Assembly: GCA_035765895.1 (NCBI GenBank)
Contig: DASTWL010000008.1
Location: 1 to 64,000 of the forward strand
Direction: 5' to 3'
Length of the DNA: 64,000 nt
Source: Verrucomicrobiia bacterium
GTDB taxonomy: Bacteria; Verrucomicrobiota; Verrucomicrobiia; Limisphaerales; DSYF01
Positions 39,800 to 49,696 of this stretch are shown piece by piece (positions within the stretch are counted from its first letter, which is position 1; the number at the start of each line of letters is the position of its first letter). The notes beneath the pieces were generated by a model. That model was not told the origin of the DNA. It saw only the letters and a list, made by a program, of their open reading frames with translations, and made no database searches. The translations under genes and the position numbers were made by a program.

Positions 39800-41023
39800 T
39801 CAGGTTTCGAGTTGCAGGCGCTGGGCCCGGCGGCGCAGGTTGCGCGCCACGCCCGTCCGGCCTTCCTTCTCCGCGAGCAGCGCCATTTGCAGGAGCGACT
39901 CGTAGTGGTTCGGGTCCAGATACAGCGCCTTGCGATAAAATTCCCGGGCGGTCGGGCTGCCCTTGGCGTCGTGAATCACGCCGAGCAGGTAGAAGGCCTG
40001 CACGGAACCGCCATGCCGTTCGAGGTGCAGGTGGCACAGCCGTTCGGCTTCGGCCAGCTGGCCCGAATCGGCCAGTTCGCGCGCGGAATCCAGACTGGCG
40101 GCCGTGGCCGGCGCCGGCCGGGGCGGCGCGGGCACCGGCGGCGCGGCGGGCGCAGGCTTGAAGCCGGCCGGCTTGTGATGGATGCCGTGACGGTCATGCC
40201 GCGCGGTCGTCGGGCGCGGCCGTTGGGTCTGGTGTTCGTCCGTCCGGCGGCAGGCGAAGGCCATCGGGAGGTTGACGGTGGTGAAATGGTTTTCCAGTGC
40301 GAGCGGCACTTCGGCGGGACCGACGAACAGGGTTCCGCCCGGTGCCAGCAGTTTCTCCAGCCGGGTGAAGGCCTGCCGCTGCGTGGCACGATCAAAATAG
40401 ATCAGCAGGTTGCGGCAGAAAATGTAGTCAAAGCGCAGGTTGTTCAGCGTGAATGTGTCGCCCAGCAGGTTGGCCTGCTGGAAAATCACGTTGTCGCGGA
40501 TGTTGGGCTTCACCCGGTAACCGTCGCCTTCGGGGAGGAAATGGCGGTCGCGAAACTTCACATCCTGCCCGCGGAAGGAATTGCGCCCGTAAAGCCCGGC
40601 CATGGCCTTTTGCAGCATGCGCTCGCTGAGATCCACGCCGCTCACGGCAAACCGGTGGGGGGCGATGCCTGCGTCGAGCAGGGCCATGACGATGGAATAC
40701 GGTTCCTCGCCGGATGAGCAGGGCAGGCTGAGGATGTTGACGCGCCCGGTCGGGTGGGCCGGCAGCCAGTCGGTTTGGATCATGCCGGTCAGCGCGCCGA
40801 AGGCCTGCCGATCGCGGAAGAACCAGGTTTCCGTAACGACGACCGCCTCCACCAGTTGATTCCACTCCTGCGCGGAGGTGTGCAACAGATGTTCGTATTC
40901 CGCCACCGACGCGACGGCCGCGGCCTGCATGCGGAGACGGACAATGCGCTGGAGCGAGGAACTGCCGATGGACTCGGCGTCCAACCCCATGCTTTCCCGC
41001 AGGCGTTGTTCAATTCGGTGCAT
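39800..41023 (-). CDS. wspC: CheR-type methyltransferase with C-terminal repeat (WspC-like)
   Basis: A 407-aa protein: a CheR SAM-dependent glutamate methyltransferase ('RVNILSLPCSSGEEPYSIVM', 'FDYIFCRNLLIYFDRATQR') followed by a Pro/Ala-rich linker (about 275-325) and a C-terminal TPR-like pair ('AEAERLCHLHLERHGGSVQA', 'YRKALYLDPNHYESLLQMAL'). It methylates the WspA receptor. The WspC form with TPR is known in Pseudomonas. The start at 41023 overlaps the wspB stop by 14 bp; the longer ORF from 41116 adds a Cys-rich stretch read in the wrong frame of wspB. Confidence 0.9.
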   Translation of the reverse strand: MHRIEQRLRESMGLDAESIGSSSLQRIVRLRMQAAAVASVAEYEHLLHTSAQEWNQLVEAVVVTETWFFRDRQAFGALTGMIQTDWLPAHPTGRVNILSLPCSSGEEPYSIVMALLDAGIAPHRFAVSGVDLSERMLQKAMAGLYGRNSFRGQDVKFRDRHFLPEGDGYRVKPNIRDNVIFQQANLLGDTFTLNNLRFDYIFCRNLLIYFDRATQRQAFTRLEKLLAPGGTLFVGPAEVPLALENHFTTVNLPMAFACRRTDEHQTQRPRPTTARHDRHGIHHKPAGFKPAPAAPPVPAPPRPAPATAASLDSARELADSGQLAEAERLCHLHLERHGGSVQAFYLLGVIHDAKGSPTAREFYRKALYLDPNHYESLLQMALLAEKEGRTGVARNLRRRAQRLQLET

Positions 41024-41486
41024 TTGTCGCGGCGGCTGCCGGGGCAAACAACAGCCGTTGCAGTTCCTCAGGCAGCAATTTCTGCTCCTGAATCCACTGA
41101 ATGACGCCGTGTTCATCCATCAGAATCGGTCCCAGATACGGCACTGAACCGGGCGGCAGCCCGGGCTGGATGAAATCAGACGGTTCCTTGCGCAGCACCG
41201 TAGTCGCATGTTCGGCAATGAGCCCCAGCAGCGGGGTTGGTTCGGCGCTGGCGCGGGTGCGCACAATCAGAATGCGCGTGCTCAGGCGTTCGGTGGCCGG
41301 CTGGCCGGTGGTCAGTTCTGACAGGTCCAGGGCCGGCACGGCCTGGCCGCGGTAGTTGAAGAGGCCGGCGATGCCGCGCGCGGCCCGCGGAATGGGCTTC
41401 AAGCTGACCATCGGAATCACCTCGACCACACGTTGCGCCTCAATGGCGTAACGGTCCGTCCCAATTTGGAACAGCAGGAATAACAT
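41010..41486 (-). CDS. wspB: CheW-like coupling protein (WspB-like)
   Basis: A 158-aa single CheW domain linking receptor and kinase. Motifs: 'LFLLFQIGTDRYAIEAQRVV', 'IPRAARGIAGLFNYRGQAVP' and 'ALDLSEL', with a C-terminal Ala-rich tail. It lies 100 bp downstream of the receptor gene and overlaps wspC, so is part of the operon. The gene has the second position in the A-B-C-D-E-F order of Pseudomonas. Confidence 0.9.
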   Translation of the reverse strand: MLFLLFQIGTDRYAIEAQRVVEVIPMVSLKPIPRAARGIAGLFNYRGQAVPALDLSELTTGQPATERLSTRILIVRTRASAEPTPLLGLIAEHATTVLRKEPSDFIQPGLPPGSVPYLGPILMDEHGVIQWIQEQKLLPEELQRLLFAPAAAATNAPN

Positions 41487-41586
41487 GATTCAGCGCCCTC
41501 CGTCCGGCGGCGGTGCGGCGACGCCACACACCGGAGACACGCAAGCTGCCGTGTCTCCCGCGAACCCCGTGTCGGGCTGCCTTGGC

Positions 41587-43200
41587 TCAACCATTCGACC
41601 TCTCCGTGCCTTTTAATTTGAAGCGGGCGACGGCATTTTGCAAACCGCGCGCCGCCTCGTTGAGCTGCTCGATGGCGAGATTCGACTGGCGCAACGACTC
41701 GGCCGTCAACTGCGCGGCTTCATTTAATTGCGCCAGGGTTTCGCTGATCTGCTGGGCACCGGTGGCCTGCGCGTGCATGCCTTCATTGACAGTGTGGAAG
41801 CGCGGCGTCAGGGTCTGCACCTGGTGAATGATCTGGGCCAGATGCGTGCCGACCTGCCGGACTTCCTCCACGCCGCGCCGGACTTCCTCGGAAAACTTGT
41901 CCATGCCCATCACGCCCGCGGCCACGGCGGACTGCATTTCCTTCACCATCTTTTCGATGTCGTAGGTTGCGACGGCCGTCTGGTCCGCGAGCCGCCGGAT
42001 TTCCATGGCCACCACGGCGAAGCCGAGGCCGTATTCGCCGGCCTTTTCGGCCTCGATGGCGGCGTTGAGCGAAAGCAGATTCGTCTGGTCCGCCACCTTG
42101 GTGATGGTGGTGACCACGGTGTTGATGTTGGCGGTTTTTTCGCTGAGCACCGCGAGCTTGGACGTGATGGAGCCCGAGGCGTCCATGATCTGCCGCATGG
42201 TGGACTCCATTTTGCCAATGGCGTTCTGGCCGGTGCTGGCCAGCTCGGCCGTTTCCTCGGACACGTTGCTCACCTCGTTCATCGTCTTCACCAGCTCCTT
42301 GGAGGTGGCGGAGATCTCCTTGGAGGTGGCGCCGATCTCGGCCGTCGTGGCGGCGATTTCGTTGGCGGTGCTTTGCTGTTCCTTGGCCGTGGCGGCGATT
42401 TCCGTGGCGGTGCTGTTCACTTGAATGCCCGAGCGCTGCACCTGTCCGACCAGCACGGAGAGCTCATCGGCCAGCTTGTTGAGGCCGTTGCCCACCACGC
42501 CGAATTCATCCTGCCGTTGCAGGTCGATGCGCCGGGTGAAGTCGCCGCGCTGCATCTGTTCCAGCGCCCCGACGAGCACCTGCATCGGCGTGGTCACGCT
42601 GCGCGACTGAAATCGTGCCAGCACAAAGGCGGCGATGAGGAGCGCCAGGCCGATGCCGATCTGCCAGTTGATGTAATTATGCGACGTGCCCAGCGCTTCG
42701 CTGGCCGCGGTCTCGGCGTTGGCGCCGAGTTCAGCCAGCAGTTTGTCCTGCTGCTCCTGCAGGACCGGGAAATTTTTGGCGTAATACGCCGCGGCATTCG
42801 TCGGGTCGGTGGCGCAGAGGGCAAGCACCTGCCGGTTGAAGGGCGTGAGGTTCTGTTGGGCGAAGTCACGTGCGCGTTTCAGACCGGCCAGCACCGGCGG
42901 GTAAGGCTGATACGCCGCCTGCATTTGATCGAGGGTGGCATTCAGGGCGCGTTCCTGTTCGTGGGTGCGTTTGCCGTCCGTATCGAGATCCCGCTGCAAC
43001 AGCGCTGCGCGGCTGACATCAACGAGCCCGCGCAGGCCGGCTGCCACCTGTTCCTCCACCCGGCCGAGCGCGGTGCTTTGTTCTTCCGCCCGGGCGGCGG
43101 CGCGCTCCATCCAGAGGGCGAAACCGCTGCCCAGCAGCAGCAGGAAAATCAGCAAACCGACCGCGAGGTTGAGTCTTTGCCAGATGGACAAGTTGTTCAT
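41587..43200 (-). CDS. wspA: Methyl-accepting chemotaxis protein (WspA-like)
   Basis: A 537-aa receptor: membrane helix at about 14-30, a periplasmic four-helix-bundle domain (about 31-180), second membrane helix near 185-200, a HAMP segment, and a cytoplasmic coiled coil. The hairpin tip carries 'KVADQTNLLSLNAAIEAEKA' and 'GFAVVAMEIRRLADQTA'. In Pseudomonas, WspA senses surface contact or membrane stress; here the signal is unknown. The start at 43200 is chosen because the longer ORF (43263) adds 21 residues before the real N-terminus. First gene of the Wsp operon, 90 bp after the last of four permease genes, so readthrough from them is possible. Confidence 0.92.
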   Translation of the reverse strand: MNNLSIWQRLNLAVGLLIFLLLLGSGFALWMERAAARAEEQSTALGRVEEQVAAGLRGLVDVSRAALLQRDLDTDGKRTHEQERALNATLDQMQAAYQPYPPVLAGLKRARDFAQQNLTPFNRQVLALCATDPTNAAAYYAKNFPVLQEQQDKLLAELGANAETAASEALGTSHNYINWQIGIGLALLIAAFVLARFQSRSVTTPMQVLVGALEQMQRGDFTRRIDLQRQDEFGVVGNGLNKLADELSVLVGQVQRSGIQVNSTATEIAATAKEQQSTANEIAATTAEIGATSKEISATSKELVKTMNEVSNVSEETAELASTGQNAIGKMESTMRQIMDASGSITSKLAVLSEKTANINTVVTTITKVADQTNLLSLNAAIEAEKAGEYGLGFAVVAMEIRRLADQTAVATYDIEKMVKEMQSAVAAGVMGMDKFSEEVRRGVEEVRQVGTHLAQIIHQVQTLTPRFHTVNEGMHAQATGAQQISETLAQLNEAAQLTAESLRQSNLAIEQLNEAARGLQNAVARFKLKGTERSNG

Positions 43201-43290
43201 GATCGTTTGGAAGCCATCTCCGAGTTGTCGGCCCAATCTGACGTTGCCAGCCCTTGAAAACAAGGAAGTTCTGGGGCCGAAAGACGGCCT

Positions 43291-44820
43291 TTACGGGGCG
43301 GGCACCGCGGACCGCGCCAGCGCCAGTTGCCGGAAATCCGCGCGCAGTTTCGAGCCGAAAACGGCAATTAAGACGATGTCCACCAGAAAGCCCACGCCGC
43401 AGACGACGGATGGCAGGACCAGCACGAACAGGATGGTGGCGCCCGCGGCGAGGTGCGGCTTGCGCATGGTCAGGGCCAGCCACATTCCGAGCCAGCCCAT
43501 CGCAAAGAAGTCGAGCACGCCCTCGAGCATGTAAAACAAGCCCACCACCCCCATCACTCCCAATCCGGGGAGCACGCCATTCAGCGGATCGGCATGCCGC
43601 AGCAAAATGTAAAGCGCGGCCAGCAGCGAACTGCCCGCCGCGAGCAGGCACGGCGGCAGGAAAACCCGTTTCAGCATCGCCCATTGCGCCCGGACGAGGT
43701 CGGCCGAGCTGACGGGCGCGGCCAGCAACAGTTCAAAGGCGCCCGTCCGCCGGCTTTCGGCAAAGAACCGCGTCGCCTGCACCGCGAAAAGGAGCTTCAC
43801 GGGGAAGAACAGCATCCGGCCGTAGATCGCCACGATCATCAGTGTTTCCCACGATTGCAGATAGCCTATCGCCACCATGCCCAATGCCCACAACCCGGCA
43901 ATGACCCACGCCGCGCCGCGGGCGAAGAGCGATTCGCCGATCACCCAGCGCAGCGGCTCGCGACCCAGCAGTTCGCGGCGGCGTTGCACGCGCGTTCCCG
44001 CGGCGCGCAGGCCGAGTCGCTCCAGGAGATTGCTCCGGTGCGTGGCCTGCGGACGATCCTGCCACGCACGCGGCAGGCGCCAGCTCGCCAGGCCAATCAT
44101 CAACCACGCAATGCCGTGCGACACGCCGAGCGCCTGCCAGAACGCGTGCGGTTGCCGCGCGTAACGGGCGGACATCGCGCCCCAGTAGGCGTCCGCCGGA
44201 CTGAACCCATGCAGCCATGCGGTGACGGCCGTCCCGCCGATCTGGTTGACCACCCTCTGTGCCATGGGCAGCACCACGCAGAGAAATCCCAGGATCGTTC
44301 CGGCCAGCAGCATGGCGCGGCCCGCCTGGTGGCTCAACGTGGAGGCCAGCAGGCCGGTGGCGAGCGAAAAGAACAGCAGGTTCAGCAGCGCGAGACTGAT
44401 GCGCCACAGTTCGCCGCCGGTCACGCCACCGAGCAGCAGGGGCAGGGCGGCCGCTGGAATGATGGCCAGCAGGCCGTAACCCAGGTGGATGAATTGCGAG
44501 GCCAGCTTGCCCAGCACCACATCGTAGCCCTGCAAATCGGTCAGGAACAGCAGGCCGAGCGTGCCTTCGCGTTTTTCCTCGCTGATGCAATCCGCGGTGA
44601 CAAACACGCCGGCCAGCAGGCACAGGGTGAAGGCGTAGCCCGTCATGATGCTGAAGAATGCGGAGCCCTGGCTGGCGCCGCGGGAGAGGAACATCATGAA
44701 CGGCAGCACCACGCCACTGATCAACATCGCCACCGCCGCGACCACGAGCCGGATGTAGCGGTTGGCGTTGCGCCGCGCGCCTTCGCGGAGCTCCCGTTCA
44801 ACGATGGGCAGAAACGTCAT
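43291..44820 (-). CDS. Internally duplicated ABC-2-type permease, paralogue 1
   Basis: A 509-aa membrane protein with about twelve helices in two halves, each with an ABC-2 permease motif: 'ADCISEEKREGTLGLLFLT' (about 76-94) and 'ESRRTGAFELLLAAPVSS' (about 353-370). These motifs lie near the interface with an ATP-binding subunit in known ABC-2 transporters. It starts 'TFLPIVERELREGARR', as do the other three. No ATPase is near. The start at 44820 is 22 bp after the stop of paralogue 2. Substrate unknown. Confidence 0.82.
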   Translation of the reverse strand: MTFLPIVERELREGARRNANRYIRLVVAAVAMLISGVVLPFMMFLSRGASQGSAFFSIMTGYAFTLCLLAGVFVTADCISEEKREGTLGLLFLTDLQGYDVVLGKLASQFIHLGYGLLAIIPAAALPLLLGGVTGGELWRISLALLNLLFFSLATGLLASTLSHQAGRAMLLAGTILGFLCVVLPMAQRVVNQIGGTAVTAWLHGFSPADAYWGAMSARYARQPHAFWQALGVSHGIAWLMIGLASWRLPRAWQDRPQATHRSNLLERLGLRAAGTRVQRRRELLGREPLRWVIGESLFARGAAWVIAGLWALGMVAIGYLQSWETLMIVAIYGRMLFFPVKLLFAVQATRFFAESRRTGAFELLLAAPVSSADLVRAQWAMLKRVFLPPCLLAAGSSLLAALYILLRHADPLNGVLPGLGVMGVVGLFYMLEGVLDFFAMGWLGMWLALTMRKPHLAAGATILFVLVLPSVVCGVGFLVDIVLIAVFGSKLRADFRQLALARSAVPAP

Positions 44821-44842
44821 GGCGGGCGGTTCGAATTGCGGT

Positions 44843-46507
44843 TCAGGAATCCGTTGGCGTGTTCGTGCCGGAACCAAACAGGCGCTGCCACAACGAGGGC
44901 GGCGGCGTGTAGCGCGCGGTGGCCCGCGCCCGGAATTCCATTTCGAGCCGGGACTTGGCGTGCATCCCAAACAGCGCATCCACCGCCAGGCCGATGACCA
45001 GCCACGCGATGATGAAAAATCCCTCGGCCACATTCGGGCCCGGTCCCGAGAAACTGGCGATGGCGATGAACATCAGGAAGCCGGCGTAAAGAATCCACGG
45101 CAGCGCGAGAATGCGCACGACCGCGGCGGTGTTGGCGCGATTGGCGTTGCGCGCGGTGAGACTTTGCCACAGCCCCACGTAGAACAGCGCCGCCAGGTCG
45201 GCCACGAGCATGATCAGGCCGCACAACCAGGTGAGCAACCAGCTGCCTTCGTCGCCGCGCACGTCGCGGCTGGTCAGCCCCACCATGAGGAAAACCACCT
45301 CCAGGGAAATCACCGTCACCACCGGCCAGAGGAATTGGCGGCAGAGGGCGAGGAACTGCCCGCGCAAAATGTCCGCCACGTCCAGCGGCGTGGACAACAG
45401 CAGTTCGAGGGCGCCGATCCGCCGGTCCTCGGCCAGTTGCGCGCACACTTCGCCGGCAAACCAGCCCTTGAGAATCGTGTTCAGCAGAATCGCGGTGGCG
45501 ATGTAAGTTGCCGGGTTCGTCCAGTCGTCCTTAAACTTCAGCCAGCCCCAAATCCAGCCGCAGCCCAGCACGCCAATGACCGCCCAGACCAGCGCGGGTT
45601 TCAAGCGCGAGCGCGCTGCCAGCCAGAAGAACGCGTTCACATCCAGCAGCCGTTGACGGAAGGCCTTGCGTTCCTTGCTGTCACCGAGCGTCCAGCGCAG
45701 CCAGCGGTCGCGCCAGCGCAGGCGGGCGACCGTGGCCGCCTTGTCCTGCCACGAACGCGGCACAATCGCGCACGACAACACCAGAAACAGCCAGGCGAGC
45801 CCGTGGGTGAAGGCAAGCGAGTTCAGGAATTCGCCGGCATGTCCGCGGTAAGTGGCGGCAAACGCGAGAAAGAACGCGTAGCCTGGGCTGGGAATCAGCA
45901 GCATCTGCGGCGGCTGCTGCCAGTTGTAATAGCCGGCGAGGATGGCGCCCATCAGTGGCAGCAGCCCGGCGAAGCCGAGCACGATGAACATGCACAACCC
46001 GGCGGCGTTGCGCGCGGATTTCGTCAATGCGGAGGCGAGCATGCCGGCGGCGAGCGAAAAGAACAGCGTGTTCAGCAGCACCGCGGTGACGCGCCAGAAT
46101 TCCACCGCGGTCACGCCGCCCATGAGCAGCGGGATGGCCAGCATCGGCAGGATGGCCACCAGCCCGTAAAACGTGTTCAGCGAGCTGGCCACCAGCTTGC
46201 CCGCCACCACATCGAAGCCGCGCAGGTCCGTCAGGAACAGCAGGCCCAGCGTGCCGTCGCGCTTCTCCTCGGCCAGACAATCCGCCGTGGCCCGCGCGCC
46301 GGCGCCAAGGCAGAACAGTTGGGCAATGATGGTGAGCGCCACGAACATCACCATGCTCAGGGCAGCCGGCGGCTCGCGCCGCCACATCACGTAAATCCAG
46401 GTGCCGATGATGATGACGGCCAGCGCAATGCCGGACCGCAGCCAATACGTGCTGCGGCGGCGGGCGGCCACGCGCAATTCGCGGTCAACAATGGGCAGAA
46501 ACGTCAT
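44843..46507 (-). CDS. Internally duplicated ABC-2-type permease, paralogue 2
   Basis: A 554-aa paralogue of the neighbouring permeases. Halves carry 'ADCLAEEKRDGTLGLLFLT' (about 75-93) and 'EDRRIGALELLLSTPLDV' (about 360-377). N-terminus 'TFLPIVDRELRVAARRRST'. Its start overlaps the stop of paralogue 3 by 4 bp (ATGA), so they are translationally coupled. The C-terminal tail is longer and polar, about 50 residues. The four copies are clearly divergent, so the duplication is old rather than a sequencing artefact. Confidence 0.82.
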   Translation of the reverse strand: MTFLPIVDRELRVAARRRSTYWLRSGIALAVIIIGTWIYVMWRREPPAALSMVMFVALTIIAQLFCLGAGARATADCLAEEKRDGTLGLLFLTDLRGFDVVAGKLVASSLNTFYGLVAILPMLAIPLLMGGVTAVEFWRVTAVLLNTLFFSLAAGMLASALTKSARNAAGLCMFIVLGFAGLLPLMGAILAGYYNWQQPPQMLLIPSPGYAFFLAFAATYRGHAGEFLNSLAFTHGLAWLFLVLSCAIVPRSWQDKAATVARLRWRDRWLRWTLGDSKERKAFRQRLLDVNAFFWLAARSRLKPALVWAVIGVLGCGWIWGWLKFKDDWTNPATYIATAILLNTILKGWFAGEVCAQLAEDRRIGALELLLSTPLDVADILRGQFLALCRQFLWPVVTVISLEVVFLMVGLTSRDVRGDEGSWLLTWLCGLIMLVADLAALFYVGLWQSLTARNANRANTAAVVRILALPWILYAGFLMFIAIASFSGPGPNVAEGFFIIAWLVIGLAVDALFGMHAKSRLEMEFRARATARYTPPPSLWQRLFGSGTNTPTDS

Positions 46508-48129
46508 GGGCAGTTGTGTTGCAGGGCGGGTGGGGGATGGTTTGGGGAGGCGCGGATCCAGTTGAGCAGGCGTTCCCGCCAGCGCCGGTCGCGCGTGCGA
46601 AATTCCCGATGCAGCCGTTCACTGGCCCAACCGATGAACAGGACATCTTTCACCACCAGCAGCGGCGGCGCGAGGAACGTCCAAATCTGAAGTCCCAATG
46701 CGCTGCCTGAGAGCAATGTGGGCAGCAAACAGAGGACAGCAAAGGGCGCCACGGTGACCAGGGCCACCGCGCCGCCAACGATGGCAAAGGAGCTGTGCAA
46801 ACGCGTCGCCAGCCACAAACTTGCCATGCCCACCGCCAGAATGCCCAGCACCGTGTCCGCCGTGGCGCAGCCACCCGACAGCAGTTGCATGATTTCGTGG
46901 TGCGGGGACGCCTGGATGAACCCCACGATGACCAGAATGGCGCCGCCGAGCACGAGGTAAAGCGGCCCACGGAGCAACCGGACCAGTGCGAGCCGTTGTT
47001 CGCGGAGAATGCCGCGCGCGCCGACCGGCGTTACCAGCAACAATTCCAATTCGCCGCTCTGCCGGGCTTCAAACAGGAACCGGCTCGCCACGAAGGCAAA
47101 CAACCCCTGGCTGGTCAGCGCAAACGCGAGCGCAAAGCCGGCGCCCGCCAGCGCGGAACCATACCGGAGGATGGCAAACACGCTGGCCAGCGAACCAAGA
47201 AAGGAAATGCCCGCCGCCAGCCACGCCAGTTTGCGCTGGCCGGGCAGTCGCAACATTGCCCGCGCCACCGGTGCGAAGGCGCGGCGCCGGTTCGCGCGGT
47301 TGAGCAGCACCACGCGGGTGGCGCCCACCAGCCGGCGCATCGCCGGCGCCCTGGCCTTCAAGGCCCGCGTCAGATGAATCTTCCGCCAGTTGCGTGCCAG
47401 CGCGTGGTGGGCGGCGAGCAGGAACAGGATTGTTTCGAGGAACGTGCTACCCAGCGCGCTCCAATACGTCAGCGGATCGGCCGTGTAGTTTGCGGCCCGG
47501 GCGGAAAGGAACGCGCCGATCGGGCTGAAGAAAAACAACGGCACGCGAAGCCACAGGAAGGTCGCTGCGCCCAACACCAGCGGTCCCAGGGTCAGGCCGG
47601 TCAGCACGCCCAGCGCGCCGATCATGGCGTGAAATTGACTGTGCGAATGCACGGAAATCAAAAGTCCCACGGCCAGCGCCAGCAACAGCGTGGTCAACAG
47701 AACCAGCGCCATGCGCGCCACTTCGCCGCCGGTCACGCCGCCGGCCACCAGCGGAAGCATCAGCAGCGGCGCCAGACCCAGCAGGGCGTAGAAGGCCACC
47801 AGCCCGGTCACGACGTATTTGCCGAGCACGACATCCAGCCCCTTCAACGACGTCAGGAACAGCAGCCCCAGCGTTCCCTCCCGGCGTTCGCGGCTGATGC
47901 AGTCCGCGGTGAGGAGGGAGGCGCTGAAGGCCAGGACGAGGCCCAGCATGGAAAGCATGTTGAACGAGCCGCGGCCCACCTGCGCAGGACTCACCGCGAC
48001 CAGCCGGGCGTTGAACCATTGCAGGCACGCCATGACGGCGAAGCCCGCGACGATCGCGCGCAACCACCAGGTGCTCCGGCGAAAAGCCGCCACGCGCAGT
48101 TCGCGTCCTACGATGGGGAGCAAGGTCAT
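46504..48129 (-). CDS. Internally duplicated ABC-2-type permease, paralogue 3
   Basis: A 541-aa paralogue. Motifs: 'ADCISRERREGTLGLLFLT' (about 75-93) and 'EARQSGELELLLVTPVGA' (about 354-371). N-terminus 'TLLPIVGRELRVAAFRRST'. The ATG at 48129 fits the shared N-terminal pattern; the longer ORF from 48231 overlaps paralogue 4 and was rejected. Thirty-one bases separate it from paralogue 4. An unusual stretch of Arg/Ala around residues 265-300 may be a cytoplasmic linker between halves. Confidence 0.82.
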   Translation of the reverse strand: MTLLPIVGRELRVAAFRRSTWWLRAIVAGFAVMACLQWFNARLVAVSPAQVGRGSFNMLSMLGLVLAFSASLLTADCISRERREGTLGLLFLTSLKGLDVVLGKYVVTGLVAFYALLGLAPLLMLPLVAGGVTGGEVARMALVLLTTLLLALAVGLLISVHSHSQFHAMIGALGVLTGLTLGPLVLGAATFLWLRVPLFFFSPIGAFLSARAANYTADPLTYWSALGSTFLETILFLLAAHHALARNWRKIHLTRALKARAPAMRRLVGATRVVLLNRANRRRAFAPVARAMLRLPGQRKLAWLAAGISFLGSLASVFAILRYGSALAGAGFALAFALTSQGLFAFVASRFLFEARQSGELELLLVTPVGARGILREQRLALVRLLRGPLYLVLGGAILVIVGFIQASPHHEIMQLLSGGCATADTVLGILAVGMASLWLATRLHSSFAIVGGAVALVTVAPFAVLCLLPTLLSGSALGLQIWTFLAPPLLVVKDVLFIGWASERLHREFRTRDRRWRERLLNWIRASPNHPPPALQHNCP

Positions 48130-48160
48130 GCGCAAATTTGTGCGCGAACCGGGCGGTGGC

Positions 48161-49696
48161 TCAAGCGCTTTCCGTCGCAAATTGCCGGCGCTCCAGCCGG
48201 ATCCGCAGCCGCACCCAGAGAAAGCAGACAATCACGAGCTGCACCAGGAGGGACCGCAGCGCCAGCGGCACCGCGAGGCCCACCAGCAGCGTCAGCAGCA
48301 GCGCCGTGAGAAAATTGCGGCACACCAGCGAAAAGTAGAGGCCCACAACCGGCACCGTGATGAAGCGGACCGCCAGCCGCAGCATCGTCGGAAAATCATC
48401 GTCCATCCGGTGCAACGCGGTGGACAGGTAGGTCCAGCCCAGCAGCAGGAACACCATTGCCGGCAGGAACTGGCCCCACAAGCCGCGCAGCCGGCCGAGG
48501 ATGATTTCCCCTTCGCGCAGCGGACTCACCAGGAGCAGTTCCAACACCCGCGACTCGCGTTCGCGCCGGAAGCTCAACGAGGCGTTGATGGCCATGCTGA
48601 CTACCAACGTCCAGCCGAGGATGTCATGACAGGTGGCAAAGGAGCGGGTGTAAAAATTCGAGTCTGTGAGGAGCAGGCTGTAGGTCGAGATCATGGCGGC
48701 CAGCCAGCCCCACACCACCAGCCGTCCACTCCACGTGCGTTGCTCCAGCCAGCCCACGGGATTGTGCTCCAGCTTGTGTTTCATCCAGCGTCGCAGCAGG
48801 CCGAGCATGACCACCGGCGTGCACAGGCGCTGGCGCCACCGGACCAGCCACGGCGGCGGCGGCGTTTCCTGCCAGCGGCCCGCCATCAGTCGCGCCGCCG
48901 TCAGGAGCGCGAGGCCCAGCACCAACAAGGCCATCAGCAACGCGCTTCCGCTGGTGAACAAAATGGACCGAAACGTCGCCACCGAAGTCGCGCCGATCAC
49001 CGGCCCAAAACCGCTGCGATAGTAAAACCCGCTCATGAACAGTGCAGGGTTCAGCCCCGCGGCAACCTGTGCGCCCACCTCCGCCCAGCTTTCCGAATTC
49101 CAAAAAGGATTGCCCGGGAGGAACACGGTGAGTGCGCCGCCGAGTCCCACGCAGAACAGGAAGGCCAGGCCGCCGGCGAACAGATACGCCAGAATCAGGG
49201 CCCGCACCCACGACCGGCTCAAGGCCGATGCCAGCATGCCGGCCGTGAGCGCCAGCACAATGGCCCCGGCGTTCAACAGCAACGAACTCGCCGCCTGCTG
49301 CCAGCTCACACCACCCATCAGCAGCGGCAGAGTGACGATCGGCACGGCCGCCGCCAGCAGCGATGCCGCCCGCAACGCGTGCGTCAGGCCTTTGGCCATC
49401 ACGATGTCATGCGCCCGCAGCGGGGTGAGAAACAGCAGTCCCAATGTGCCTTCGCGGCGTTCGCGGCTGACACAGTCCGCCGTCAGCAACGGCACCAGCA
49501 CCCAAATCGCCAATTGCAACGTGCCGTGCAGTGCGGTGAACAACCGGCCGCCGTCCTCGGCGCGCAGCCGGTGTCCCAGCGTCAGGAAAATCGCCGCCCC
49601 CAGGACTGCCCCCGCTCCCAGCACGCGCAGCCAGTAGGTGAAATCGTGCCGTGATTCCGCCCGCAGCTCGCGGATCAAAACGGGCAGGGCATTCAT
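48161..49696 (-). CDS. Internally duplicated ABC-2-type permease, paralogue 4
   Basis: A 511-aa paralogue and first of the series in transcription order. Motifs: 'ADCVSRERREGTLGLLFLT' (about 73-91) and 'RERESRVLELLLVSPLRE' (about 377-394). N-terminus 'NALPVLIRELRAESRHDF'. The region upstream (49697-50291) holds no ATPase gene, although ABC-2 permeases normally need one. The series may depend on an ATPase encoded elsewhere. Confidence 0.82.
   Translation of the reverse strand: MNALPVLIRELRAESRHDFTYWLRVLGAGAVLGAAIFLTLGHRLRAEDGGRLFTALHGTLQLAIWVLVPLLTADCVSRERREGTLGLLFLTPLRAHDIVMAKGLTHALRAASLLAAAVPIVTLPLLMGGVSWQQAASSLLLNAGAIVLALTAGMLASALSRSWVRALILAYLFAGGLAFLFCVGLGGALTVFLPGNPFWNSESWAEVGAQVAAGLNPALFMSGFYYRSGFGPVIGATSVATFRSILFTSGSALLMALLVLGLALLTAARLMAGRWQETPPPPWLVRWRQRLCTPVVMLGLLRRWMKHKLEHNPVGWLEQRTWSGRLVVWGWLAAMISTYSLLLTDSNFYTRSFATCHDILGWTLVVSMAINASLSFRRERESRVLELLLVSPLREGEIILGRLRGLWGQFLPAMVFLLLGWTYLSTALHRMDDDFPTMLRLAVRFITVPVVGLYFSLVCRNFLTALLLTLLVGLAVPLALRSLLVQLVIVCFLWVRLRIRLERRQFATESA

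Noticed and set aside
43291-49696. Frameshifted single giant permease
   Set aside because: Each of the four ORFs has its own conserved N-terminus, two full halves and a sensible stop, so they are paralogues, not fragments.
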